From: Vesta saturnalis | Lineage: Eukaryota; Arthropoda; Insecta; Coleoptera; Lampyridae | Assembly: GCA_036346205.1 (NCBI GenBank) | Contig: JARFJB010000982.1 | Span: forward strand, 1,720,501-1,784,500 | Reading direction: 5' to 3' | DNA: 64,000 bases | Shown here: positions 47,495 through 59,163 of the stretch, piece after piece | Layout: the number at the start of each line of letters is the position of its first letter | How positions within the stretch are numbered: position 1 is the stretch's first letter | Notes under the pieces: generated by a model | Databases searched by the model: none | What the model was told of the DNA's origin: nothing | Seen by the model: only the letters and a program-made list of their open reading frames with translations | Translations under genes and position numbers: made by a program

Positions 47495-50301
47495 CAGGGT
47501 TGCCAACTAAGAATGCGAGGTACTGTATCTGGGAAAGTATACGTCATAGAGGCTTGAGGAAAAAAGTAATTATAAAACGGCCAATACAAAACCTGGAAAA
47601 TATTTTCATGTTTCTGAAATGGCCGCTAGGCGTAACTGCAATCTCGAATCTAAAAAGTGATGTTTCTGTGAATTCTGCTAAATTAACCTAATAAAAATAA
47701 CTGATCTTTAAAGTCAAGGATAATCTGAACTTTTTGTTTGGCACTTTTGACGTATCTATAAAATAAAGTGGTGGGGGTATTCAAAGGTTTCTTAAATCAC
47801 CCCTATCTTCGAAACGGCTAATCCGATTTTAACAAACTTGGGCGCGTTGAAAAGAGTTTTCTTGGGCTACAAATGATAAAATAATTGAAGTTTTGTTAGT
47901 TTTCACATGTCGTCGCTAGAGGGCTTTGTTCGACATTCCGACAGAAACGGTTAATTTTCGATAAAAATTTCAGGTAGCTAAATGATGCCTAAACAAGCTC
48001 GCGAAAACCGCATCTCGATATCTTGTTCCTAACCTAAAATATCCGCAAAAGAAAACTTATACGAAAATCCCTTAAATTTTAATTTTTTTTAAACTATATT
48101 TTTCTGGAATTGTTTCTATTATGTAAGTTGTGGCCCTAAAAGGACCAATTTAAAGGAGGAAGGTTTTTAATGCCCCCGTAAATGCTCGCAATGCTGACCA
48201 TCACTCTGTGCATTGCTGAGGCCTCTTATGGGTAGAAAAAGCTGCAGCTTCAATTTCGGATCTGAATGGGTTACCTAGAAATTGCGATTTTAAATGTTTG
48301 TACATTTATTCACCAGAATAAAATCACCCTTTTTGAAATTACTACGGGCAAGTAAGCAATGCTAAAAGTTATACGAAAGGCCTATTTTTTATTTGTTTAA
48401 ATGCATATTCACTATGGATATATACGAAAAATACAATTAATAGAAGCAGGCAATGGACAGATACCTAAACAAAAGATACATAATCCTCAAATTGTCAATA
48501 GTTGTCAATACTTTCGCGTCACTTTGAGCAATTTTTGTGCTTCAAAATGCGTTTTACGAATAATGAAGCTGTTGATATGCTTGCGGTTTATTTTGAATGT
48601 CTTCAGAATGCCGCAGTAGCTAAAAGAGTTTACGCGGCTCGATATCCAAATCAGTGTCCTTGCGATGTAAGAGTTTTTCTCCGATTAGTGGCGAGCTTAC
48701 CAGCCAATGGTAGTTTTCGGCTATATTGAAGGAAATCCTCATGTTAGCACAAGAGCATTATCCACTGAGTTGAGCATATCACGGACAACGGTTCAAAATA
48801 TTTCTAATGGCCATCAAAATATATAGGTATTCGTTTAAACTTTTTTTAATTACTTTAAGAATGCACCCATACAATGTCGTTTTGCATCAGGCCTTGAAAG
48901 AGGAAGATTTTGATCGAAGGTTAGACTATTGCCATTGGATGTTAGGCATGATACGCGAAAATAGAGAATTTTTATTTCAAATTCTTTGGACCGATGAAGC
49001 CACCTTCAGTAGTGACGGGAGAGTCAATCTGCACAATATGCATTATTGGTCTGCCGAAAACCTCAATTGGTTGCGTGAAGTTCAGCGCCAAGGACGTTGC
49101 AGTTTAAATGTATGGTGTGGCATACTGGGAGGCAGAATTATTGGGCCATATTTTTTCGAGCAACCCCTAAATGGCAATGTATTTCTTGACTTTTTGGCCA
49201 ATCAATTACCGCTGTTATTGAAAGATGTGCCTCTGGAAACAAGGCAAAAATTGTTTTTGCAGTTGGATGGTTGCCCAGCACATTTGGCTATTAACGTGCG
49301 AGAGCATATTATTGCAGTATTTCAACAGCGGTGGATTGGAAGAGGAAGTCTGTTTCCATGGCCTCCGCGATCGCCAGACTTAACTTGCCTCGATTTTTAT
49401 TTATGGGGGCGCTTAAAGGTTTAGGACTCAACCTACTACTAGAGAAGATATGAAAAACCGGATTCGTAACGCAATACGTAACGTACCGAGAGCCGAAATT
49501 GAAGCTGCAGTTTTGTCTAGTCATGAGAGGCTTCAGCAATGCATAGAGCGTGATGGTCAGCATTTAGAGCATTTACGGGGCATTAAAAACCTTCTTCTTT
49601 TAATTGGTCCTTTTTAGGGCCATAACTTACATAATAGAAACAATTTCAGAAAAATATAGTTAAAAAAAATAAAAATTTAAGGGATTTTCGTATAAAGTCT
49701 TCTTTGGCCGATATTTTAGGTTAGGAACAAGATATCGAGATGCGGTTTTCGCGAGCTTGTTTAGGCATCATTTAGCTACTTGTTCGTGAGAAAAAGTCAT
49801 ACCAATGCATTTAATTTTTTTGCGAAAATTAACCGTTTCTGTCGGAATGTCGAACAAAGCCCTCTAGCGACGACATGTGAAACTAACAAAACTTCAATTA
49901 TTTTAACATTTGTAGCCCAAGAAATGCGCTTTTCAACGCGCCCAAGTTTGTTAAAATCGGTTTAGCCGTTTCGAAGATACAGGGGATAATTTAAGGAAAC
50001 CTTTCAATACCCCCCACCACTTTATTTTTATAGATACGTCAAAAAGTGCCAAACAAAAAAAGTTCAGATTATCCTCGACTTCAAAGATCAGTTATTTTTT
50101 TATTAGGTTAATATAGCAGAATTCACAGAAACATCACTTTCTTAGATTCAGATTGCAGTTACGCTAGCGGCCATTTCAGAAACTTGAAAATATTTTCCAG
50201 GTTTTTGTATTGGCCGTTTTAGTAATAACTTTTTTTCCGCAAGCCTCTACGATGTATAGTTTCCCAGATACAGTACCTCGCATTCTTAGTTGGCCACCCT
50301 G
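47495..50301 (+). mobile_element. DD41D transposon family B, near full length
   Basis: The ends CAGGGTTGCCAACTAAGAATG and its inverted counterpart (TTAGTTGGCCACCCTG) are flanked by TA. The inverted arms are about 780 bp (47495 to about 48275; about 49520-50301). As in family A, the left arm runs into an inverted copy of the transposase C-terminal coding sequence (about 48172-48265, matching 49490-49585). The right flank is piggyBac family A; the left flank is not. Confidence 0.9.
48547..49617 (+). pseudogene. DD41D transposase (B), catalytic core intact
   Basis: The start MRFTNNEAVDMLAVYFECLQN leads the DUF4817-like N-terminal domain (KRVYAARYPNQCP). A frameshift near 48720 and missing residues separate it from STRALSTELSISRTTVQNI, the second helix-turn-helix. 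From 48807 a 205-residue open frame covers the catalytic domain: HPYNVVLHQAL, first Asp in ILWTDEATFSSDG, VNLHNMHYW, LNVWCGILGG, second Asp in FLQLDGCPAH, third in SPDLTCLDFYLWG, with 41 residues between the last two. A single frameshift at about 49421 leads into FRTQPTTREDM and the C-terminus RDGQHLEHLRG, with a stop at 49617. It is the least damaged plus-strand transposase here, but not a single open frame. Confidence 0.88.
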
Positions 50302-51881
50302 TACATGTAATGAAATTAGTGATGACATTGAACACCGTCCAAAACGAAAAAATCACATGCATTTACCTGTGGGGAATAAACAATCATCCGAATCTAATTA
50401 TATATGGGAAGTATAGTTCAAAGAAGTGTTATGCGAAATACTCCTGGACCTTATGCAAAAATAAATGTGTTTGCTAACTCGGTGCATTTCGATTGTTTAT
50501 AGATAACACAACACTAAAACACATTCAGAAATGTACTGAAATTGAAGCTAAACGACAACTAGGAGACGATACAAACTGGTCATTGTCTCTTCAAGAACAT
50601 GACGCTTTTCTTGCAATATTGCTAGTTCGTGGTACTTATGGCGCAAGAAAATTACAGCTTGACAGTTTATGGTCTGTTACTTGGGGACCGCAATTTTTTC
50701 GTGAGACCATGTTATCGATTTCGTGAAATCATGAGATTTTTAAGATTTAATATTCGATCAACACGAAAAGAACGTCTAGTTAGTTATAAGTTATTGCTAT
50801 GGGATAAATTTATTAGTAACTGTAATGCTTGCTATGTTTCAGGAGCAAACATTGCAGTAGACGAACAACTGTTTCCTACTGAAGCTAGATGCAGATTTAC
50901 ACAGTATATGGCGAATAAGCCTGAAAACTTTTGGCTAGCTGTTGATACGAATTCTAAATATCTCCTGAATGGTTTTCCTTATTTAGGAAAAGATAATATG
51001 TCCTAACAACCAACCTTCTAGAATATGTTGTTTTAAAATTAATGCCGGCAAAAAGAACACAACAATAGTAGGAACAATGAACCGAGCAAGAAAAAATTAC
51101 CAATTTACATCAAGAATAAAAGGGCAGAGTTATGTTCTACCACAGTAATGAAAATGATGAAAGCACCTTGTCAATTTATCAGGGTAAAGTTAATAAAAAT
51201 GTCATATTGCTAAGTACGCTACATCCAACTGTGACTATAGCTGATGGCAAAAAGAAGAAACCTGAGACAGTGTTGTATTACAATGAAACAAAGTTTGGGG
51301 TAGATGTGTTGGACCAAATGGCTAGAAAATATTCGAGGAAAGCTGGTTCACGTAGATGGTCAGTTTATGTGTTTTACAATGCTTTAGATCTTGCCACTAT
51401 CAACGCCTGGATAGTTTATAAGGAAGTTGTAGGCAGTAAAATAAAAAGAAGAGACTTTATTTTTACTCTAGCTGACGAACTAAGAAAAGAGTATTTCGAT
51501 TCGAAACAAGATTCTGGTGCAGTACCAGCACATCTGATACAAAGAAACCTGAAAACGTCAGGAGACAAAAATAAAACTGCTGACGTTTGATCAATGTGTA
51601 ACAAATGTGTTTGTGGAAAATGTGTAACAAAGACCGTTATTTGTTTGAACTGTAGAGCGTAATACAGCATGTAAACTGTACAGAATTCTAAACGTATTAG
51701 AATCAATTTGATTTTTATTTAATTAAAATGAATATGTACCTAAAATGTGTTTTTTACGTTTCTTTCTCAATTAAGTGTAAAATATATAAAGAAGACACAG
51801 CTCAAAATTACCTTTCTTGTCCAGAGGTCAAAATGACCGGCCACGGCAGGTTTAGGTATTTACAATAGCCGGCGGTGCTAG
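50302..51881 (+). mobile_element. piggyBac family A, copy 3, 5'-truncated
   Basis: It begins exactly at the right end of DD41D B, at a codon matching CTSNEISDDIE of copies 1 and 2. The 3' end (GCCGGCGGTGCTAG) matches copy 1 but lacks a clear TTAA, so a few terminal bases are lost. The 5' third of the element is absent. Confidence 0.85.
50304..51662 (+). pseudogene. piggyBac transposase (family A, copy 3)
   Basis: Starting at CNEISDDIEHRPKRKNHMHLPVG, this copy has the best-preserved middle and end: IDNTTLKHIQKCTEIEAKRQLGDDTNWSL, GPQFFRETM, FREIMRFLRFNIRSTRKERL, and NFWLAVDTNSKYLLNGFPYLGKD (first Asp). The second catalytic region is deleted near 51030. The third is intact: YYNETKFGVDVLDQMARKYS, then GSRRWSVYVFYNALDLATINAWIVYK. 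The C-terminal Cys-rich module ends VCGKCVTKTVICLNCRA at 51662. Several frameshifts (about 50415, 50490, 50715, 51005) and the deletion make it non-functional. Confidence 0.88.
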
Positions 51882-53663
51882 GAAGAGTTTGTAGACATCC
51901 ATTTATTGCACATTTTTTATTTACTTTAAACCGTTAAACTGTTAAAAAATCTTTTACGCTAATAATGGGACACCCGTTATAAATGATTAAACAGGTCAGG
52001 TCATATAAAACTCATAATTCACAATTTTTAAGTAACGAAAATAACGTATGAAATTATTCTGAAAATTAATTATAAAACCCTTGGGAAGCTTCATAATTTT
52101 AATTAAAATTATAAAGTACCATTAACAAAACACCAAAAGAGTAACAAAAAAGGGACAAATGTTAAATATTAAAGCACGTAACGGTAAGAAATGTTACTAT
52201 AAAAAACATCTCAAAAGCAATGTTAAATAATTAGGGTAGGTATAAAGTATTATATTTCCTGTCCTAGAAAATCGATAGGGGTTGTAGCTTACTCACGTTA
52301 GGGTTTATCCCTGGCGCCACATAAAATACAGTTGAGTAAGAAACATGCGGTTGAGTAAATACAACCCGTCAAAATTAAGACAAATATTTAACTTTCATTA
52401 AATGTTTAGAGACAAAATATTATTTTTACGTTCACTAGTAAGTAATGTACAGGTACGAAAAATAGATCACTAAATTGCAACATGACTAACATGAGTATTT
52501 AAATTTTAAATGAATGCATTTATTCTTTATTGATATTTAATTTAAATTTTATGCAAAATACTTTCATAAATAATTACATTTTGGTTACTTACACGAAAGG
52601 AAGCGCCAGGAAGGAAAAAATCAGCATAAACACAGATGTACTAAACTTTTCTAATCTAAATGGAAATTCTACATTATGTATAAAACTCCACCCTACAACT
52701 AAACCCCAAAAACTATACGAATGTCAAGATAATGCAAAATTTTGTTTAAACAGATGTATTATGTACATACAGAGATATAGAACATTGCTAGAACGTTGCT
52801 AAAGGGATGTAGAAGTTTAGAAAGTTTAAAGATGTAAATGCGGAGTTGCGTTATTATCTGATGAAGCTAAAATTGAATGTACAACGTTTATATCAATTTA
52901 ATAATCCGATTAAGGCAAATTCAAAAGATGACTAATGCTATTTTAAAATAGATTTCCTCCCACACGCACACATGTTTAAAAATTAATTTAAAAATGTAAA
53001 TCCTTACTTCTTAACAAAGAAAGTATCACAGAGATGACTTTGATATTTCAAATATCTTTTTTATTTTTTAATTTAGTCTCCGTTAAAAGTATTTCCTCAA
53101 ATCTGTTAGACTTGTAAGAGATTTGGATTGAAGGTTACTACCAACGGATAAGCACAAAAAAATATAATTTGTTCAACCTGCAAAAAATATATTGCTTGTG
53201 AAAAATTCAATTTTGTTCCATTGTTTTGAATGTACATTACATTTTTTACGTTCCTCGATTGTTTCGAAAATGGTTTAATTGCTATACAACTTTCCCATCC
53301 TTCAACAATCATGTAAACATGATTAATGCATTGCTAATTGTTATTATGAAAAATTAAACAGAATTCATTAAAAACAAGCTAAGGATGACGAACATTACGA
53401 GGGTTGCCCAATATTTATACGGAATAACAAATGAAAACTAAAATATACACTGTGTTCATTTGAAAAGGACTCATTTTTAATATTTCAGAAATGCGCCGTG
53501 TAAAAAGAACTGCCGAAATATGTCGACTTTTATCTTGAGGGGGACACTTTTTGGCGCTAATGTCATAAAAGTAAGATTGGAGATACCCCTTAAATTTTTT
53601 CAAATGGCTTTAGGTATCAAGTCATACCTCATTTAAAAGGTCTGGTAAACCTCTATTCAATCA
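51882..53663. other. AT-rich intergenic DNA, no gene recognised
   Basis: No motif supports the open frame at 52530-52802 (90 residues) or other short frames. Confidence 0.5.
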
Positions 53664-53665
53664 CA

Positions 53666-56298
53666 TAGGGTGTACCAACCAAGATGCAAAGTTCGATAAC
53701 TCCTTTGGTTTCGTAGATATCAAAAAAGTTCTCAAAAAAAAAGGGTACAGGAAGTAACAGTGCATTATTTAAAATTATTTTGAACTATACAGGATGTTTC
53801 AAAATTCAGATATGAATCTAACTTATGTTTTTTTAAATGGAAACCCCTGTATATTATTTCAAATTCAGAAAGCCTACATTTTTTCGATTATTTTATGTCG
53901 GGGTTGAATACATTATACAGGGTATTTGGAAAGATATGGATTGTTTTGTGTTGAAATTGTACTCATTTCAATGCCCTGTAGAACAATACACTCTGTAGAA
54001 ATGAATTATCTGTTGGCCAGTTGTCTATCAGAATATTGTCTAGTATCGTTATCCACCATTATTCATTTAGCTACTTGGGGTTTGTATACAGGGTGGCTCA
54101 AAACTCGGATGTGTCATTTTCTTTCTTAACTCAAATGGAACACCCTGTATTTTTATCACTATCAAAGTCCCTGGTACTCCTCTTTAATTTTGTCAGAGTT
54201 TCCCTGTATCTAACGTGAGTAGTTATCGAGATATTTTCAGATATTTGATGAATTTGATACAAAATCTAGGATTATGATGTTTATCTGGTCGTCATTGTGT
54301 TTGACCGATAAACTTGACAAATTTACTGTGTTTGAGAAGGATTTGTCCTGCAAATGTGTCGAAACATTACAAACAAATCAATGTAGTGCACTATCTAACC
54401 TGTTTACTTGATACTGATAACATTAACTGTAAATATAGAAGAATAACAATAACGAAAGAATAAATAATCAAAAGAAAATAAGAACATTAAATTAATCATA
54501 TGAGCTGTTCGAAGTGACCTCCACCAACATCAATACAATGTTAAAGTCGATTCTCGAATGCCCGACTCACATTTCGCAATATTGCAAGATCAACACTCGT
54601 GTGTTGTTCTGTAATTCTGACCTTCATGTTTTCTTTTGTCGTTGGTGGGTCATTATACACCATACTCTTTATATAACCCCACAAGGAAAAATCCACTTTA
54701 GTTAGGTCTGGTGATCGAGCTGGCCAATGTTTAGGTCCTCCTCTGCCTATCCATCTTTGTTGGAAATAATTATTCAGATAGTCCTTGATAGGACCTGTGT
54801 TATGAACCGGTGCGCCATCATGTAGCAGCCACATGCGTTGCTGAATGTCGAGGGGAACTTCTTCAAGAAGAAATGGTAAATGATTTTGAAGAAACTGTAA
54901 ATAAACAGTAACATTCACCGTTTCTTCAAAAAAGTGTAGCTTTATTATACGATTTCCCAAAACTCCGCCCCACACATTCAAGGGCCATCTTGTTTGGCTG
55001 CGTGTTCGTATCAAATGTGGGTTAGCTGTCTGGTAATAGTGAAAATTATGTCGGCTAACTCCTCCATTTTTCGAAAATGTTGCCTCATCCCCAAACAAAA
55101 CAAAATCATAGAAAAATGGTTCTTCATCGATTTTCGATTTTGCCCATTGACAAAATTCTACTCTGCTTTGGAAATCGTTTAAAATTAGTTCCTGATGTAG
55201 TTGGAGATGGAAAGGATGCATTTTATTGAATGACAGGATTCGTTGAACCGTACCATGGCTAATGCCTTTTGAGATGAAATCTTTCGTATACTGGTATGCG
55301 GGTCTTCTGTAACGCTCAGCAACATTTTGAGTTGGTTGTTTTCCGCTATTGCATGTTTTCCTGCTTCTCTCTTGTGATAGTTAACCGATCCGGTACGGTC
55401 AAAACGATCCAACAATTTTCTCAAACTAACTTTACTTGGTTGTCTCCGGTCTGGAAATCTTTCACGGTATACTCTTGACGCCAATAAACAGTTTTGGTGA
55501 ATTCACCAAGTATCCAAATCATGTCACTCATTTCACAACGGGAAAATTGTTCACCATTCATCTCGTAGCTACTTTTCACTTCAACTATATTGAAACAGAG
55601 AAATAAATTGAACGAATAACTGAGCGAAACATTACAGTGAAACCTGTCGAACTGACAGATATGTCAAATACAAAACTACTCGATAATAATACAAATAGTT
55701 CGTGATAATTACTTTCAAACAGCGAATTGCAATGAATATCTGGAAATATCTCGATAACTACTCACATTAGGTAAAGGAACCTCTGACAAAATTAAAGAGG
55801 AGTACCAGAGGACTTTGATAGTGATAAAAATACAGGGTATTCCATTTGAGTTAAGGAAGAAAATGACATCCGAGTTTTGAGCCACCCTGTATACAAGCCC
55901 CAAGTAGCTAAATGAATAATGGTGGGTAACGATACTAGACAATATTCTGAAAGACAACTGGCCAACAGAGTGTATTGTTCTACAGGGCCTTGAAGTGGGT
56001 ACAATTTCAACACAAAACAATCCATATCTTTCCAAATACCCTGTATCATGTATTCAACCCCGACATTAAAAAAAAATCGAAAAAATGCGGGCTTTCTGAA
56101 TTTCAAATAATATACAGGGGTTCCCATTTAAAAAAACATAAGTTAGATTCATATCTGAATTTTGGAACATCCTGTATAGTTCAAAATAATTTTAAATAAT
56201 GCACTGTTACTTCCTCTACCCTTTTTGTTTGAGAACTTTTTTTATATCTATGAAACCAAAGGAGTTATCGAACTTTGCATCTTGGTTGGTACACCCTG
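53666..56298 (-). mobile_element. DD41D transposon family C, near full length
   Basis: The ends are GGGTGTACCAACCAAGATGC and its inverse, ending CACCCTG then TA at the right; the left terminal CA/TA is mutated. The inverted arms are about 560-580 bp (53666 to about 54250; about 55735-56298). Each arm contains several internal CAGGG...CCCTG modules. The transposase gene is on the minus strand. The arms do not reach into the coding sequence, unlike families A and B. Confidence 0.9.
54496..55557 (-). pseudogene. DD41D transposase (C), catalytic core intact
   Basis: The minus-strand start MNGEQFSRCEMSDMIWILGE is followed, after a frameshift near 55480, by ASRVYRERFPDRRQPSKVSL, the DUF4817-like DNA-binding region. 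Next come DPHTSIRKIS and ISHGTVQRIL (second helix-turn-helix, with a small frameshift). A 226-residue open frame then covers the DDE domain: HPFHLQLHQEL, first Asp in LFGDEATFSKNG, VSRHNFHYY, LNVWGGVLGN, second Asp in LLHDGAPVHN, third in SPDLTKVDFSLWG, spacing 41. Near 54541 a one-base shift leads to the C-terminus DVGGGHFEQLI and a stop at 54496. About three small indels would be the only obstacles to a full frame. Confidence 0.88.
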
Positions 56299-56339
56299 TA
56301 TGTTTTTGCTTTTGATACCAGCATTCCATTGTTATTTAA

Positions 56340-58405
56340 TCGTTGCTTAAAATGTGGTCTCTTAAACTTTTCAGATGCCCCCGTATTATTTTATGACAGA
56401 AAGACGTCTTGAGACAGATTAATTTTTAATTTGAGTGGGTACTCTCTGACACTTGTCATAAACTCAGATTCACCTTCTCCCTTCTGAAAACGCATGACTT
56501 GGGATAGCATGTGATACTTCTTTTGACTCTTTCAGTACCTACATCTAACAATGGATTTATAAGTTTTTTGGATCTCCCTATATTACGTTTACACCAATAA
56601 TGACAATTACAAAAGTCACAGTAATAGCGACAAAAACAATAATAACAATTCAAATAGTCATAGTTACAGTTACAAAAACAGTATTCAGTTTTGTGTTCTT
56701 TATTAGTAAACCGTCTATGCTGTTTGAGGTTTTTTCAGGGGCTTTTCCTGATACACATGTAACGGTATGGTCACTGCGTATACGAAAACAATGTGCGGCT
56801 ACTTAGGCGAATGCTGGGGTAATATTTTTCCCCCTCAGCACCCTAACTCCGTTCCTTCCGATCCTATCCTGACCACACCCATCCTTAATCGCGCCATGCA
56901 TGTATACGTAATGTATGTATGTATGTTGGGAATCCATGATTGTGGCTGAGGGAGCTTGGAAAGCTCAAACAGCCCGCCCTCTCCCTTGCAGAGGGAATGA
57001 AATACGAGGCATTTCCGTTTTTTTATCAGTATATTGGAGATCTTTCATAAATAGATATCACTGTTATTGACAGTTATGAAAAACGGTTTATACGTTAGCT
57101 GGAAAGACCGCAATTATTTTTCTTTACGGAAAATAAGACGAAACTGCTAGACAGCTATTGTATTTAATGAAAGACACCCAGACAAACATGCGATCATAAG
57201 TCTGTGTCAATACTAGTACGAAATTTTTGAAATTTTGCTATGGATCCACCAACATCCATCAGGAAAGTAGCAGCCTCCACACGTCTTTCCATAGGTTCTG
57301 TACACAGAGCTCTTCCTATGCACAAATTTCACCCGTATAAGATACACATACTGAACGAACTAAATGAAGCTCTCTTCCGATCGTATAATTGAATTTTGTG
57401 AAATGATGACACAAGATTAACTCCAACGAAATTTCAATTCATTATATTTGTTTTAGCGACGAGTCAACCTTCTTTTTAAATGAATTAGTCAATCGGCATA
57501 ACTATCACTCTTGGGACGATACAAATCCACATATTTTTCGTGAAGGTCATTCCCAAATTTCCAGTATTCACTGGCGGGTGAAACATATTTGGAACTTTTA
57601 GATGACGTTATCGAACCTTTAATTGTTGATAGTTTGGAAAACCAACTAGATTACCAAGGAAATTTTTGACTGATGAAAATAAGTTGTATTTCCGCCACAT
57701 TTTGACCTCCGTGTGGTTAAACCAAAATTATCCAGGCAAGTGGATTGGTCGAAGAGGTGCTATAGAGTAGCCACCTCGATCTCCATTATTAACACCACTC
57801 GAGTTTTTTGTGGGGATATTTGAAATCTGGGGTCTACAAAACACAACTGACATCTCTTGATGATTTAAGACAGCGCATTATTCAAGTTTGCAGAGATATA
57901 AAAAGAGAAACATTCCAAACAGTGTGACAAGAATTTGAAAATAAACTTTACTATTGCCTGAATGTTAATGGTGGTCACTTTGAACACATTAATTTATTTA
58001 TAATTTTTTTTATCATATCCTTTAAAGATTCCATTTTACACAACTACCAATAACAGCGATATCTATGTATGAAAGATCGCCAATTTACTAATAAAGACCA
58101 CAAAACTGAATACTGTTTTTGTAACTGTCACTATGACTTTTTTACTTGTTATTACTGTTTTTGTTTTTGTCGCTATTACTATGACTTTTGTAATTGTCAT
58201 TATTGATGTAAACTAATACTGGGAGATCCAAAAAACTTATATATCCATTGTTGGATGTAGGTATTAAAAGAGCCAAAAGAGGTATTACATGCTATCCCAA
58301 GACATGCATTTTCAAAAGGGAGAAGGTGAATCTGAATTTATGACATGAGACGTCTTTCTGTCATAACAATACGGACGCATCTGAAAAGTTTAAAGAGAGT
58401 CCAAT
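56340..58405 (+). mobile_element. DD41D transposon family D, decayed
   Basis: Inverted arms of about 330-360 bp (about 56340-56700 and 58095-58405) share AAACTTTTCAGATGC, AGAAAGACGTCT, TCTGAATTTATGAC-like and GACAAAAACA words. The right arm ends where the mariner gene breaks off, so D probably inserted in or replaced part of the mariner. No CAGGG end or TA duplication can be fixed. Confidence 0.65.
57145..57995 (+). pseudogene. DD41D transposase relic (D)
   Basis: The translation in changing frames gives FNERHPDKH (N-terminal domain), TSIRKVAASTRLSIGSVHRAL (second helix-turn-helix), FHPYKIHILNELNEAL, then FSDESTFFLNELVNRHNYHSWDD (first Asp retained), NPHIFREGHSQ. A deletion then removes much of the middle. 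WIGRRG and PPRSPLLTPLEFF follow, with the third Asp replaced by Glu. The end is VCRDIKRETFQTV, then NVNGGHFEHIN. The region of the second Asp is not recognisable. Many stops and frameshifts; an old fossil. Confidence 0.75.
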
Positions 58406-59163
58406 TTAAACAACGGTTATTGTTCAAATATTCAATTGTTTGGACCGCTGTGTGTGAGCTTACATTTTCATGATGCAGAATGATCCTGCGCGGTTTTTTT
58501 TTCTGATTACTTCTATTCGTTGTGACAAACAAATAGTTGGGTACAATTCAGAATTGGCAGTTTTACAATTCTCCATTAGCAGTAGCCACATGCCCATTTA
58601 TTCCAAAAAAACAGGCGACCGTTTGCTTGGAAGTGCTTCTTGCGCGAACCACTTTTTGCTCATGTTGAAAGATGTAAACAGTCGATTGCTTTTTACTTTC
58701 GGGATCGTATGCATAGATCCAAGATCCGTTGCCTGTGTAGATCTTATATACGGGTTTTGACGTACCACGATTTTATTTGTTTAACATTTCTTTGCACCAA
58801 TCGACGCCATTTTTGAGCGATTGTTAAATTATGCGTATCCAAATTGTTTTCACGGCTAACTGTTTATATACTTCTCGTACTATGGTCATAGACGCCTACA
58901 CCATGCGGTATGTGACATGACGATCTTGCATAATCAGTTCATGCATAGCATTAATGTTTTCGGGCACACTAGTTGATTTTGGACAACTTTCTTTAAATTC
59001 GTCTCTAAGCGAACGACGGTAACGATTGAATTCAGTAAACCAGTGGTATACAGTTGTTTCCGATGGTGCTTCATCACTAAAAGTCGAAGTGAGTTGATCA
59101 ATGCACTGTTGATGCGTTAATCTACGTCGAAAATCGTAGAAAATGTTCCCGAGTCAACTCCAT
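58398..59163 (-). pseudogene. mariner (DD34D-type) transposase, 3'-truncated
   Basis: The minus-strand ATG at 59163 gives MELTREHF. After a frameshift: FYDFRRRLTHQQCIDQL, FSDEAPSETTVYHWFTEFNRYRRSLRDEF, which is the mariner N-terminal domain. NGVDWCKEML follows, then IYTGNGSWIYAYDPESKKQS, where the first catalytic Asp of TGDESW is Asn-Gly here. RRIILHHENVSSHTAVQTIEYLNNN follows, with the second catalytic Asp changed to Glu. The gene breaks at about 58400, before the third Asp region (SPDLSPNDF), exactly at the outer edge of element D. Frameshifts and stops occur throughout. Confidence 0.85.

Noticed and set aside
51416..51706. Minus-strand 96-codon frame
   Set aside because: Antisense to the well-supported end of the piggyBac transposase.
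52530..52802. 90-codon plus-strand frame considered as a small gene
   Set aside because: No recognisable motif, no initiation context or neighbours to support it, AT-driven amino-acid composition.
54994..56199. Several plus-strand frames overlapping element C
   Set aside because: They are antisense to the DD41D transposase or translations of the inverted arms.
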